Below, in pieces: positions 16,915 through 26,338 of a stretch of 64,000 bases of DNA. The notes below the pieces were generated by a model. The model saw only the letters and a list, made by a program, of their open reading frames with translations, was not told the origin of the DNA and searched no databases. The number at the start of each line of letters is the position of its first letter. Positions within the stretch are counted from its first letter, which is position 1. Source of the stretch: Acidobacteriota bacterium (GTDB lineage Bacteria > Acidobacteriota > Vicinamibacteria > Vicinamibacterales > JAFNAJ01); the NCBI GenBank assembly GCA_023384575.1, contig JAHDVP010000002.1, forward strand, positions 123,555 to 187,554, read 5' to 3'. Position numbers and translations under genes: made by a program.

Positions 16915-17967
16915 ATGGCGACGGAAGTCGAGCCCACGGCGGCCGCCGTGCCGGGGCGCCTGGACCGGGCACGGGCCTGGCTCGCGACCCACGAGACGCG
17001 CCTGTGGTGGCTCCACAGCGTCTGGGCGCTCGCGTTCGGCATTGGCGTGATGTGGCTGGGGACACGTCATTACGGCTGGCTGCGTGGGGCCATGGCCTAC
17101 GTCGTCGTGATCTGGGCGACGAGCCTAGCGCTGCCGCGCCTGTCGCAGCACCCGCGATGGTCGCCGCGCGGGCGGGCGCTGATTGAGACCGTCGTCTACT
17201 ACTTCCACCGCAACTTCTATCAGCAGCTGCTCTTCTTCGTGTTGCCGATCTACGCCGCGAGCACCACGCTCGGCTCGGTCAACGCCCTGTTTCCGGCGCT
17301 CGTCGCCCTCTCGGCGGTTCTCGCGAGCCTCGACGTCGTCTACGACCGCCACATGGCGGCCCGTCGCGGGATCATGGCGGTCTTCTTCGCGTTCAACCTG
17401 TTCGCGTGCGTCAACGTCGCCTTGCCGGTGCTGTGGGCGGTGAACCACGCCGACGCGATGCGCGTCAGCGCCGCGCTCGCCCTCGTCGGGTTCGCGACCT
17501 TGCGGTACCCCGCCCGCGCGCTGGGGCGGACGGGCGTCGTGGCCGGGCTCGTGCTCAGTGCCGTGCTGCTCGGCGGCCTGATCGAGTGGGGTCGCCGCGC
17601 GATTCCTCCAGCCCCGCTGCGCCTTGCGTCCGGCGTCTTCGGCCGCGAGATCGATCGCCGCCACCCGGCGATCGTCGGACGTTTCGACGAGATCCCGGCC
17701 GACTGGCAGGGACGCGTGTACGCGCTGACGGCCGTGCAGGCCCCGCTCGGTCTGGAGGATCGGCTGCGGCACCGCTGGATCGTCGACGGCGTCACGGTCC
17801 ACACGACGCCCCACTACGTCGTCTCCGGCGGACGCGAGCAGGGATTCCGCCTCTGGAGCTACTACACGCTGAAGCGGCCGCGGCCGGGCGCCCGCCTGAT
17901 GGTCGACGTGGAAACCGAGGCGGGGCAGCTCGTCGGGCGAGCCGTGCTGCGCGTCGCCGCCCAATGA
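16915..17967 (+). CDS. Membrane protein with C-terminal DUF2914-like domain (DUF5924-like)
   Basis: A 350-residue protein. The N-terminal two-thirds has about six to seven hydrophobic helices (WALAFGIGVMWLGTRHYGWL, QQLLFFVLPIYAASTTLG, IMAVFFAFNLFACVNVALPV and others). The C-terminal 110 residues are soluble and beta-rich (IPADWQGRVYALTAVQAPLG to VDVETEAGQLVGRAVLRV), resembling DUF2914. The combination resembles proteins named DUF5924; I assign this from memory of the pattern. Function is unknown. truA starts one base after the stop, so the two are probably co-transcribed from the leaderless promoter. Confidence 0.65.
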   Translation: MATEVEPTAAAVPGRLDRARAWLATHETRLWWLHSVWALAFGIGVMWLGTRHYGWLRGAMAYVVVIWATSLALPRLSQHPRWSPRGRALIETVVYYFHRNFYQQLLFFVLPIYAASTTLGSVNALFPALVALSAVLASLDVVYDRHMAARRGIMAVFFAFNLFACVNVALPVLWAVNHADAMRVSAALALVGFATLRYPARALGRTGVVAGLVLSAVLLGGLIEWGRRAIPPAPLRLASGVFGREIDRRHPAIVGRFDEIPADWQGRVYALTAVQAPLGLEDRLRHRWIVDGVTVHTTPHYVVSGGREQGFRLWSYYTLKRPRPGARLMVDVETEAGQLVGRAVLRVAAQ

Positions 17968-17968
17968 C

Positions 17969-18751
17969 ATGCCCCGCTTCAAGCTGACGCTCGAATACGC
18001 CGGCACCCGGTACAGCGGGTGGCAGATCCAGAAGAACGCGCGCACGGTCCAGGGCGAGCTCGATCGCGCCGTCAGGCACGTGACCGGACGCGCGTCGTTC
18101 GACTTGCAGGGGTCGGGACGGACCGACGCCGGCGTCCACGCCCTGCAGCAGGTCGCTCACCTCGACGTCGCCACGACGCTGCCGCCGGCGACGCTGGTCG
18201 TCCGCCTCAACGACGAGCTGCCCTCCGACATCCACGTCCTCGATGCGACAATTGTGTCGCACCGCTTCCACGCGCGGCACGATGCCGTCGGACGCAGCTA
18301 CCTGTACCAGGTGAGCCGGCGCCGCACGGCCTTTGCCAAGCCGCTGGTGTGGTGGGTCCGCGAACCGCTCGACCTCGAGCGGATGCGAGAGGCCGCGACC
18401 GCGCTCGCCGGGTTCAACGACTACCGCGCGTTCACCGACGACGATCCCGGCGAGAAGTCGACCAAGGTGCTGGTGGAGGGCATCACCCTGGCCGAGGCCG
18501 GCCCGCTCGTGCTGATCCGGGTCGAGGGCTCGCACTTTCTGTGGAAGATGGTCAGGCGGCTCGTGGGCGTGCTGGTCGAGATCGGGTGCGGTCGCCTGCA
18601 TGGCACGGAGGTCGCGGCCCTGCTCGCTGGCCCCTCCACGCTCCCCGCCCGTCTCACCGCCCCGGCTGCCGGGTTGTTCCTCGAACGCGTGTCGTACCGG
18701 GGCGACCGGCGCGACTGGCCAATCGAGCCGGTCGTGCACCTTCGAGGCTGA
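17969..18751 (+). CDS. truA: tRNA pseudouridine(38-40) synthase TruA
   Basis: A 260-residue RNA-modifying enzyme that isomerises uridines 38-40 in tRNA anticodon arms. The catalytic Asp53 lies in GSGRTDAGVHA. Other TruA sequences are YSGWQIQKNARTVQGEL near the N-terminus, FHARHDAVGRSYLYQV in the middle and FLWKMVRRLVGVLVEIG in the C-terminal domain. The length is typical. Confidence 0.95.
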   Translation: MPRFKLTLEYAGTRYSGWQIQKNARTVQGELDRAVRHVTGRASFDLQGSGRTDAGVHALQQVAHLDVATTLPPATLVVRLNDELPSDIHVLDATIVSHRFHARHDAVGRSYLYQVSRRRTAFAKPLVWWVREPLDLERMREAATALAGFNDYRAFTDDDPGEKSTKVLVEGITLAEAGPLVLIRVEGSHFLWKMVRRLVGVLVEIGCGRLHGTEVAALLAGPSTLPARLTAPAAGLFLERVSYRGDRRDWPIEPVVHLRG

Positions 18752-18845
18752 GCGCGCGCTGCCGTCGCCGGCCGTCTCGTTGTCCGGGCCCCGGCGCCGA
18801 CAGTCGCGGAGGCGCGGTGGTTTTGCCTCCTCGCCGCATCGAGAC

Positions 18846-18886
18846 TATGATCCACGCGTCATCGTGGGGTGGCGCGGGGCCACCCC
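18846..18886 (+). promoter_or_regulatory. Possible promoter and leader hairpin of the ATP-grasp gene
   Basis: TATGAT (18846-18851) is a good -10 without a clear -35. A perfect eight-base-pair hairpin follows (GGGGTGGC at 18866-18873 with GCCACCCC at 18879-18886), then about 30 bases to the ATG at 18918. The hairpin would be in the 5' leader; no known riboswitch class was recognised. Confidence 0.4.
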
Positions 18887-18917
18887 GCACTGCGCGACTC
18901 ATCCTTCGCCCGACGAT

Positions 18918-20144
18918 ATGATGGCCACGCCCTACGCCGGACTCACCGTCGTCTGCCTCGCCAGCTACTTCAAGGGGGTCGACTTCCTCCGCCAGTGCCG
19001 TCTCCAGGGGTGCCGCGTGGTGCTCGTGGTCAAGGAGAAGCTCCGCGACGAGGCCTGGCCCCACGACAGCATCGATCAGTTCGTGACGGTGGCCAACAGC
19101 GCGGGCCCCGACGAGTTCGTGCACGTCGTCAGCACGCTCGCCCGGACCACGCGGATCGACCGCATCGTCGCCCTCGAGGAGTACGACGTCATGCACGCGG
19201 CGCTCATCCGCGAGCACCTGCGGGTTCCGGGGATGGGCACGACGACGGCCCGCCTGTTCCGAGACAAGCTGGCGATGCGGGTGAAGGCCAGCGAGGCAGG
19301 CGTCCGCGTGCCGGCCTTCGTGCACGTGCTGAACGAGGGCGAGATTCGTGGCTTCATCGACGTCGTACCACCGCCCTGGGTGCTGAAGCCACGGAGTGAC
19401 GTGTCGGCGGTCGGCATCCAGAAGCTCGCCAGCGCCGACCTGGTGTGGCAGGCCATCGAAGCGCTCGACGCACGACCCGCGCTCAACGAGCGGTCGTCGT
19501 ATTACCTGCTCGAACGCTTCGTGACGGGCGACGTGTACCACGTCGACGCGCTGACGCAGGATGGACAGGTGGTGTTCGCGGCCGCCCACCGGTACTCGCG
19601 GCCGCCGATGGAGGTCGCCCACCACGGCGGCGTCTTCGTCACGTCGACGGTCGAACGCGGGTCGGAGGACGAGCGTGCGCTCTTCTCGATCAACCGGGCG
19701 CTCCTGCGGTCGCTGAATTTCGTCCGTGGGGCGACGCACGCCGAGTTCATCAAGGGCGCGCACGACGGCGAGTTCTATTTCCTCGAGGTCGCCGCGCGTG
19801 TCGGCGGCGCCTACATCGCCGAGGCCGTCGAGGCCGCAACCAGCGTGAACGTGTGGCGGGAGTGGGCGAACATCGAGCTCGCGCGCGACGTGTTTCCATA
19901 CGCGCTGCCGCCCGTGCGTCACGACTACGGCGGCGTCGCGCTGGCCCTCGCGCGGCAGGAATGGCCCGACACCTCGGCCTACACCGACGCGGAGATCGCG
20001 CTGCGCGTCAAGAAACGCCATCACGTGGGGCTCGTGCTGCGCTCGCCCGATCACGCGCGGCTCCAGTCGCTGCTCGCGCAGTACGTGGAACGGTTCAGCC
20101 AGGATTTTCTGGCGGTCCTGCCGCCGCTCGAGCGGGCGGAGTGA
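18918..20144 (+). CDS. ATP-grasp domain protein (carboxylate-amine ligase-like)
   Basis: A 408-residue cytosolic protein. Residues 10-110 form a Rossmann-like pre-ATP-grasp domain (VVCLASYFKGVDFLRQCR, RIDRIVALEEYDVMHAA). The ATP-grasp fold follows, with FRDKLAMRVKASEAGVRVPAF, the nucleotide-binding strand PPWVLKPRSDVSAVGIQK, YYLLERFVTGDVYHVDAL and the Mg-binding FYFLEVAARVGGAYIAE. Such enzymes join a carboxylate to an amine through an acyl phosphate. The substrate is unknown and no peptide or biosynthetic partner is adjacent. An alternative ATG lies three bases downstream. Confidence 0.8.
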   Translation: MMATPYAGLTVVCLASYFKGVDFLRQCRLQGCRVVLVVKEKLRDEAWPHDSIDQFVTVANSAGPDEFVHVVSTLARTTRIDRIVALEEYDVMHAALIREHLRVPGMGTTTARLFRDKLAMRVKASEAGVRVPAFVHVLNEGEIRGFIDVVPPPWVLKPRSDVSAVGIQKLASADLVWQAIEALDARPALNERSSYYLLERFVTGDVYHVDALTQDGQVVFAAAHRYSRPPMEVAHHGGVFVTSTVERGSEDERALFSINRALLRSLNFVRGATHAEFIKGAHDGEFYFLEVAARVGGAYIAEAVEAATSVNVWREWANIELARDVFPYALPPVRHDYGGVALALARQEWPDTSAYTDAEIALRVKKRHHVGLVLRSPDHARLQSLLAQYVERFSQDFLAVLPPLERAE

Positions 20145-20151
20145 CGCGGCG

Positions 20152-21039
20152 TCACTGCGGCGCCAGAGTCATCTCCGGACAGGTGCTGCGCGGTGACGGA
20201 GCGCCGCGCTCGATGGCGGCGACCAGCAGATCGGCCATGAACGCGTACCCCGCGTCGTTCGGGTGGAAACCGTCCGACGAGTAGTTGGCGGCCTGGTAGG
20301 ACCTCGCATCGCACAGCAGATCGACCACTCGAACGTCGTGGGACGTCAGGCGGTTGACGACCTCGGTCGAGAAACCCACCGAGATGCGCTCGAGCCCGCG
20401 GCGACGCAGCGGCGTGTAGCCGGCGGTGAACGGCAGCCCCGCGAAGTTCGGTACGTTGAGCACGACGATCTGCGCCGACGGCGCCCGCTGCCGGATACCG
20501 CGCAGCAGCTCGTCATAGTGGTCGGCGAACACGCGGACCTGCTGGGCGATGAACGCCTCGGGCGCCGTGCCCCCCGCCCCCCCTTCGAGGGCCGCCCCGA
20601 CGGCGTTGACGTCGTTCCCCCCGGCGAAGATCGTCACGAGCGTCGAGTTGCGGGGCACGAAGGGCATCGCGTTCTGGATGAAGTTGCCGGGAATGCCGCG
20701 GCCGTGCCGGTTGCCGAGCGCCTGGATCTCGGGACCGATGACCGTGGCGGGCAGGCCGAGATTGGTGGTGTTGACCTCCCGGCTCGCCGCGAGCCGCCGG
20801 GCGACGACCGGCACGTAGCCGGTGCCGTCCGGACACGGGGCGAACGGAAAGCACGGCACGCTGGCCCCGACGCCGACCGCGTCGCTCGCCCCGATGGCGG
20901 TGTAGTAGATCGGCCCCGTCGTCGGTGGCGGCGAGGGCTGGGTCGGGCCGCCGCCACCGTTTCCCGAGCACGCCCCGGTCGTCAGGGCGGCGACCAGGAC
21001 CACGAACCAGTACGACCGACGATGTGGAGTCCCGGGCAT
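20152..21039 (-). CDS. SGNH/GDSL-type hydrolase lipoprotein
   Basis: A 295-residue exported esterase- or lipase-like protein. The signal peptide ends in a lipobox (TTGAC, Cys24), followed by a Gly/Pro-rich linker. SGNH landmarks are the block I nucleophile Ser52 in AIGASDAVG (Ser inside GxSD rather than GDSL), block III IFAGGNDVN, and block V DGFHPN with the Asp-His pair. Substrate unknown. It converges on the ATP-grasp gene with only seven bases between the stops. Confidence 0.82.
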   Translation of the reverse strand: MPGTPHRRSYWFVVLVAALTTGACSGNGGGGPTQPSPPPTTGPIYYTAIGASDAVGVGASVPCFPFAPCPDGTGYVPVVARRLAASREVNTTNLGLPATVIGPEIQALGNRHGRGIPGNFIQNAMPFVPRNSTLVTIFAGGNDVNAVGAALEGGAGGTAPEAFIAQQVRVFADHYDELLRGIRQRAPSAQIVVLNVPNFAGLPFTAGYTPLRRRGLERISVGFSTEVVNRLTSHDVRVVDLLCDARSYQAANYSSDGFHPNDAGYAFMADLLVAAIERGAPSPRSTCPEMTLAPQ

Positions 21040-21125
21040 CACTCCCTGGTATCGGCCGATCGCGGCCCGGCCATCACCCTCCGCGCGGCGCGCGCCGTCT
21101 GCCTGCCGGGCAGCGCGGATCGGCC

Positions 21126-22463
21126 TCACTCGACCACGGCCCGGTCGGCGATGTCGAGCGCGCGATCGATGATCGCGAACCCCTGGCGGAGCTCGGCCTC
21201 GGTGATGCACAAGGGCGGGTTCGTGAAGAACGTGTTCCACCTCACGAAGGTGTACAGGCCGTGCTCCCTGAAGAAGCGGCCGATGGCGGCCATCTCGTCG
21301 GAGGTTCCGTTGAACGGCGCCATCGGCTCGCCGGTCGTGCGGTTCCTGATCAGCTCGACGATGCCGAAGAGGCCGATGGACCGCGTGGCCCCGACCGACG
21401 GATGCCTGCGCTCGAGGTCGGCCAGCAGGTCGCGCATGACCTCGCCCATCGCCGCCGCCCGTTCGATGAGCCCGTCCTCCTCGTACACGGCGATGGTCGC
21501 CAGGGCCGCCGCGCACCCTAGCGGGTGGCTGTTGTAGGTCAGGCCGCCAGCGAAGACCCGGTCGCGGAAGTGATCGGCGATGGGTCGGCGCATGCCCAGG
21601 GCACCGAGCGGCACGTACGCGCTCGTCAGCCCCTTGGCCATCGTGATCATGTCGGGCACGACTCCCCAGTGATCGATGGCAAACCACCTGCCGGTGCGCC
21701 CGAAGCCCGCCATCACCTCGTCGGCCACCATCAGGATGCCGTGTCGGTCGCAGAGCGCGCGGACGCCCTGCATGTAGCCGTCTGGCGGCACGAGAATGCC
21801 GTTCGTGCCGGTGACGCTTTCGAGGAAGATCGCGGCAATCGTGTGCGGCCCCTCGAGCTGGACGACCTCCTCGAGGTTGGCGAGCGCCGCGTCGACCGGA
21901 TCCCACCCCCGTTGCACGCCGTGGTACGCGTCGAGGAAGTGGACGATGCCCGGCGCGCCGGGTTCGGCCCACCACCGGCGCGGGTCGCCGGTGAGCGTGA
22001 TGGCCGCGGCCGTGCCCCCGTGGTACGACCGGTACCGGGCGAGCACCTTGTGGCGGCCCGTGTAGAGCCGGGCGATCTTCAGGGCGTTCTCGTTGGCCTC
22101 CGCGCCGCCGTTGGTGAAGAAGAACACGTCGATGTCGCCCGGAGCAATCTCGGCGAGCTTGGCGCCGAGCCGCGCCCTCGGCTCGGTGGCCATGAAGGGG
22201 TTGGCGTAGGCGAGCGTGGCGGCCTGCTCCTGAATCGCCCGGATCACGCGCTCGTCGCCGTGCCCGATGTTGACGCACATCAGCTGGCTGTTGAAGTCCA
22301 GGTACTGCTTGCCTTCGGGCGTCCAGAAGTACACTCCCTTGGCCCCGGCGACCGGAATGGGGTCGACCTTCGACTGCGCCGACCACTCGAACACGGTGTG
22401 CCGTCTGGTCAACGCGACCATCTCGTCGCCGCTCATGCGGCCCGACGTCTCCTTGCGCTCCAT
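21126..22463 (-). CDS. Class III PLP-dependent aminotransferase
   Basis: A 445-residue fold-type I aminotransferase. Landmarks are the N-terminal substrate-site region VYFWTPEGKQYLDFNSQL, the cofactor-binding FFTNGGAEANENALKIAR, YRSYHGGTAAAITLTG, the PLP Asp in ILMVADEVMAGFGRTGRWF, and the Schiff-base Lys in MITMAKGLTSAYVPLGA. It resembles the taurine/omega-amino acid transaminase group; the amino donor cannot be specified. AGGAG is about eleven bases before the ATG. Confidence 0.87.
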   Translation of the reverse strand: MERKETSGRMSGDEMVALTRRHTVFEWSAQSKVDPIPVAGAKGVYFWTPEGKQYLDFNSQLMCVNIGHGDERVIRAIQEQAATLAYANPFMATEPRARLGAKLAEIAPGDIDVFFFTNGGAEANENALKIARLYTGRHKVLARYRSYHGGTAAAITLTGDPRRWWAEPGAPGIVHFLDAYHGVQRGWDPVDAALANLEEVVQLEGPHTIAAIFLESVTGTNGILVPPDGYMQGVRALCDRHGILMVADEVMAGFGRTGRWFAIDHWGVVPDMITMAKGLTSAYVPLGALGMRRPIADHFRDRVFAGGLTYNSHPLGCAAALATIAVYEEDGLIERAAAMGEVMRDLLADLERRHPSVGATRSIGLFGIVELIRNRTTGEPMAPFNGTSDEMAAIGRFFREHGLYTFVRWNTFFTNPPLCITEAELRQGFAIIDRALDIADRAVVE

Positions 22464-22509
22464 CGCTCGCCCGCTCCTCGCAGAGATGTGGCGGAAAGTG
22501 CCGAGCGTG

Positions 22510-22515
22510 AGTCTA
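22510..22515 (-). promoter_or_regulatory. -10 element TAGACT upstream of the class III aminotransferase
   Basis: TAGACT on the minus strand about 46 bases before the ATG at 22463, allowing a conventional leader with a ribosome site. No matching -35 is visible. The same hexamer serves a leaderless position at 58786. Confidence 0.4.
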
Positions 22516-22601
22516 TCGTGAAACAGGGTGGGCGTGCGGGGTGGGCGGCGACGCGGGAGCCCGAGCACCGGCACGAGCCGGCGGGCCGGGACGTCGGGCC
22601 G

Positions 22602-23630
22602 TCACACGGGCGATCGCAGCATCATGATGAACTTGCGCAGCAGTTCCTGGTCGAACTTGTCCTCGAGCGCCGTCTTCATGCGGTTGAGCGCATCGAACGC
22701 CGTCATCGCCCGCTGGTACGAGCGGTTGGTCGTCATCGCGTCGAAGACGTCGGCGATCGCCGTGATGCGGCCGAAGAGATGCAGCGCGTCGCCGGAGAGC
22801 GCCCGAGGGTACCCGGAGCCGTCGAGCTTCTCGTGGTGCTGCGAGACGGCCACCATCGCCGTCGGCGAAAGGCCGCCGTGCGAGGCGAGCAGTCGCTCAC
22901 CGGCCAGCACGTGGCTGCGCATCACTTCCATCTCGGCCTCCGACAGGGGGCCGTCGCGCGTCAGCAGGTCCTTCGGAATCTGGCTCTTGCCGAGGTCGTG
23001 CAGCAGCGCGCCCACCGCCAGGTCCGCCACGTCGGCCCGCGAGACGCCGGCGTGGTGTGCGAGCGACACCACGAACACGCACACGTTGATGGAGTGCGTA
23101 TAGGTGTAGTAGTCGGTCGACATGATCCGGGCGAGCTGGCCCACCGCGCGATCGCTCTTCAGGACGAAGTCGACCGTCTCCGTGGCCAGGCGCTTCGTCC
23201 GCGGGACGATCGTCTGCGACCGCGGCTCCGTGAACGCCTCCTGCACGACCGAGCGCGAGACCTTGTAGAGCAGGTTCGCCTTCTTCGGCGTCGGCACCTC
23301 GGGGCTGGCGAGCAGCGTGTCGAGGTGCTGCTCGAGATAGCGGGTGTACTGACCCCGCTCGTCGCCGCGGACGAACAGCGTGTGCACGCCGTTGTCGAGC
23401 AGGCGGGTGCGATGACGGGCCGTGAACTCCCGGTGGTGACTGCGGAACAGCACGTAGTGGTCGGGCCCGGCCGCGAGGTACAGGTTGAAGTCGAGCACCG
23501 TGTCGAGCACCAGCCCGTCGAGGTCCACCGGGTGGAACTGCCCGGGCACCGACACGAGTCCCTGCCGCACGAGGCGTCCGATGCCAGCTCCTGTGGCGCG
23601 TTCACGACCGGGCAGCGGAATGGTCGACAT
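22602..23630 (-). CDS. HD-GYP domain protein, probable cyclic-di-GMP phosphodiesterase
   Basis: A 342-residue protein. The N-terminal 140 residues are a sensory or dimerisation region without membrane segments (FHPVDLDGLVLDTVLDFNLY). The HD-GYP domain follows: YYTYTHSINVCVF, the HD pair in LLHDLGKSQIPKDLL, RSHVLAGERLL, and HHEKLDGSGYPRAL carrying the GYP motif. Such enzymes hydrolyse cyclic-di-GMP. No receiver or GGDEF domain is attached. The ATG at 23630 is inferred from where coding character begins. The 235-base gap to the next gene (23631-23865) shows nothing recognisable. Confidence 0.87.
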   Translation of the reverse strand: MSTIPLPGRERATGAGIGRLVRQGLVSVPGQFHPVDLDGLVLDTVLDFNLYLAAGPDHYVLFRSHHREFTARHRTRLLDNGVHTLFVRGDERGQYTRYLEQHLDTLLASPEVPTPKKANLLYKVSRSVVQEAFTEPRSQTIVPRTKRLATETVDFVLKSDRAVGQLARIMSTDYYTYTHSINVCVFVVSLAHHAGVSRADVADLAVGALLHDLGKSQIPKDLLTRDGPLSEAEMEVMRSHVLAGERLLASHGGLSPTAMVAVSQHHEKLDGSGYPRALSGDALHLFGRITAIADVFDAMTTNRSYQRAMTAFDALNRMKTALEDKFDQELLRKFIMMLRSPV

Positions 23631-23865
23631 CGTGGATGGTCGCGTGCACGGATCCCCACTCGACGCCGGCCGGGGCGTCGATGAACCACCACGGTGCGTA
23701 TCAAGAGCCGTACCGCCGGCCTGGCCTGCGCCCGGCCTCCGCGATCGGGGTTTGCCGCCGCGTGGCCTTGCATCTCTGTAATCGAGGTGCAGATCCGTCA
23801 GCGCCCCGGAAACGCCGAACGGCGTCGCCGGCGGCCGCCCGCCCGACAGAGTGTCTGGCCTGGGC

Positions 23866-25089
23866 CTACTCGCTTCGCAACGCCTCGATCGGATCGAGGC
23901 GGGCGGCGCGCTGGGCTGGATACACGCCGAACGCGAGGCCCACGCCGAGCGCGAACCCGAAGGAGAGCACGACCGACAGCCATGACACGCTGATGGCCCA
24001 GGAGGTTGCCGCAGCGAGAGCGCCGCCGCCGGCGAGGCCAAGCACGATGCCGGTGAGCCCGCCGCCCACGCCGAGCGCGGCGGCTTCGAGGACGAACTGG
24101 AGGCGGACCTGGCGCCGGCTGGCGCCGACCGCCATGCGCAGTCCGATCTCGCGCGTCCGCTCGCGTACGGCCATCAGCATCACGGCCAGGATCCCGAACC
24201 CGCCGACGAGCAGCGACACGGCCGCGATGCCGCCCACGAGCCGGGTGAACGTGCCGGACACGTCCTGCTGCGCGGCCAGCAGCTCGATCTGGGTCTGGAT
24301 GGTGAAGTCGTCGGGCGCACCCGTCCGGTCCAGCCGGTGGCGTTCGCGCAGCACGCCGCGAATCTCCGCCGCGGCCGCGTCGATGAGATCTTCGCGTGGC
24401 GCCTGGACCGAGATGGCACTCACGTGCGCCTGATTGAACAGGCGGCGCAGCGCCGTTCTGAGCGGCACGATCACCACGTCGTCCTGATCGACCCCGTTGA
24501 GGTCGAGTCCCCTGACCTCGAGCACGCCCACGACCTCGAAGGGGACGGTGTTGAGGCGAATCGTCTCACCCACCGCGTCGCGTCCTCCGAAAAGGTTGGC
24601 CACGACCGTCGAACCGACGAGGGCCACGCGCATCGCCGCCGCCTCCTCGTCTTCGGTGAAGAACGCGCCACGGGCGACGCGCAGGCGACGCACGTCGGCG
24701 TAGGCAGCCGTCGTCGCGACGATAGAGGTGTTCGCGCTGAAGGCGCCGTAGCGCACCGGGACCCGCTGCGACTCGACCGGTGCGGCGGCGACGACCGACG
24801 GACACTCGTCCACGATCGCCGCAGCATCTCCCACGGTCATCGTCGTGACGAGGCCGCGTGCCGGCTGTCGCCCGGCAATCGGGCGCACCGGACCGGCGGA
24901 GACGAGAATCAGGTTGGTGCCCATCGCGTCGATCCGGCGGAGCACGTCATCCTGCGCGCCCTGGCCCACGGCGACCACCACGATCACGGCCGACACGCCG
25001 ATGACGATGCCCGTCAGGGCGAGCATCGTGCGCGTCCGGTGCACGGCCAGCTGGCGGGCGGAAATGCGCAGACTGATGGCGAGCTTCAC
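23866..25089 (-). CDS. MacB-like ABC transporter permease
   Basis: A 407-residue permease with the MacB/FtsX plan: an N-terminal helix (RTRTMLALTGIVIGVSAVIV), a periplasmic domain of about 220 residues, and three C-terminal helices. The cytoplasmic loop TREIGLRMAVGASRRQVRLQF and the ending AARLDPIEALRSE are typical. It would act with the ATPase and adaptor encoded upstream to push a substrate outward. The GTG at 25089 is preferred because GGGGGGA precedes it; another in-frame GTG lies at 25113. It is the last gene of the seven-gene run. Confidence 0.85.
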   Translation of the reverse strand: MKLAISLRISARQLAVHRTRTMLALTGIVIGVSAVIVVVAVGQGAQDDVLRRIDAMGTNLILVSAGPVRPIAGRQPARGLVTTMTVGDAAAIVDECPSVVAAAPVESQRVPVRYGAFSANTSIVATTAAYADVRRLRVARGAFFTEDEEAAAMRVALVGSTVVANLFGGRDAVGETIRLNTVPFEVVGVLEVRGLDLNGVDQDDVVIVPLRTALRRLFNQAHVSAISVQAPREDLIDAAAAEIRGVLRERHRLDRTGAPDDFTIQTQIELLAAQQDVSGTFTRLVGGIAAVSLLVGGFGILAVMLMAVRERTREIGLRMAVGASRRQVRLQFVLEAAALGVGGGLTGIVLGLAGGGALAAATSWAISVSWLSVVLSFGFALGVGLAFGVYPAQRAARLDPIEALRSE

Positions 25090-25120
25090 GCCGTGTCCCC
25101 CCGGCTGGCCCACTCCCGCG

Positions 25121-26338
25121 TCAAGCCCGCAAGGCGTCGATCGGCGTCATCGCCGCCGCCCGGCGCGCCGGATGCAGGCCCGCCAGAATCCCGACCGCGC
25201 CCGAGAAGACCACGCCGAGCACCACGCTCTCCCACGAGACGATCACCGGCACATCTGTGAGCCACGCGAGCAGCTGCACTCCTGCCAGCCCGAGGAGAAT
25301 CCCGACCACGCCACCGGCGACCGTGACGGCCGTGGCTTCGAGCAGAAAGAGCTGCACGATGTCACGACGATGAGCGCCGACCGCCTTCCGCAGCCCGATC
25401 TCGCGCCGGCGTTCGGTGACCGACATCAGCATCACGTTGGCCACCACGACGCCGCCGGCGACGAGCGAGATGGCCGCCACCAGCACCAGGAACAGGTCGA
25501 ACGTGCCCGCCACCTGCTCCGCCATCACCGTCACCTCCGCAGGCGTGGTGACGGCGAAGTCGTCGAGCTCGTCCGGGCCGAGCCGGTGCTGCTCTCGCAG
25601 AACGGCCTGGATGGAGGCGACCGTCCGGTCGAGCTCCTCCACGGTCCGCAGGCGGATCTTGATGCCGTTCAAGTAGTCGACGTTCGCGACGCGACGCAGG
25701 TAGGTCGACAGGGGGATGTAGATCCGGTTGTCCATGTCGCCGCCGCCGGGACTGATCCCCTTCGGCTGCATCACGCCAACCACGCGGAATGGCGCCGCGC
25801 CGATCTGCACGGTCTCGCCGATCGGATGCGCGTCGCCGAAGAGCTCCTTCCGCACGGTCGGTCCGAGCATGCAGACGCGCGCCGCAGCCGCCATGTCTTC
25901 CTCGGTCACGAAGTCGCCGTCGGCCGGGAACCAGTCCCAGACGGTCGCCCAGCTCGGGGTGACCCCGAAGACGGGCGCAGAACTCGTGCGCCCCTGCCAG
26001 CTCGTGTCTCCCTCGCTTCGACGCGCAAACGGCGCCACGTCGCTGATGGCCGCGACCTCGCGCACGAGCGCGTCGGCGTCGGCCAGCTTGAGGGTCGTGG
26101 CCGGCGCCATCCCCGCGGCGCGGCCCCGCTCCATCCCCCCGCCCGCGCTCACCATGAGGCTGGCCACGCCGAACTTCTCAACTCGCTCCATGACGCGTTG
26201 CCGCGCGCCGAGACCGGCCGACAGGACCAGCGTCAGGGCGGTGATGCCGACCACGATGCCGATCATCATGAGGAACGACCGCAGCGGGTTCCGGCGGAGG
26301 CCGGCCCAGGCGATCGTGACAACGGCTCGGGTCTTCAT
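25121..26338 (-). CDS. MacB-like ABC transporter permease
   Basis: A 405-residue permease homologous in plan to the next one downstream. The N-terminal helix is SFLMMIGIVVGITALTLVL, the MacB periplasmic domain spans about residues 45-270, and the C-terminal helices include VVVANVMLMSVTERRREIGL and the loop RKAVGAHRRDIVQLFLLE. The ending is RRAAAMTPIDALRA. Two different permeases beside one ATPase suggest a heterodimeric channel. The ATG overlaps the stop of the ATPase gene (ATGA). Confidence 0.86.
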   Translation of the reverse strand: MKTRAVVTIAWAGLRRNPLRSFLMMIGIVVGITALTLVLSAGLGARQRVMERVEKFGVASLMVSAGGGMERGRAAGMAPATTLKLADADALVREVAAISDVAPFARRSEGDTSWQGRTSSAPVFGVTPSWATVWDWFPADGDFVTEEDMAAAARVCMLGPTVRKELFGDAHPIGETVQIGAAPFRVVGVMQPKGISPGGGDMDNRIYIPLSTYLRRVANVDYLNGIKIRLRTVEELDRTVASIQAVLREQHRLGPDELDDFAVTTPAEVTVMAEQVAGTFDLFLVLVAAISLVAGGVVVANVMLMSVTERRREIGLRKAVGAHRRDIVQLFLLEATAVTVAGGVVGILLGLAGVQLLAWLTDVPVIVSWESVVLGVVFSGAVGILAGLHPARRAAAMTPIDALRA

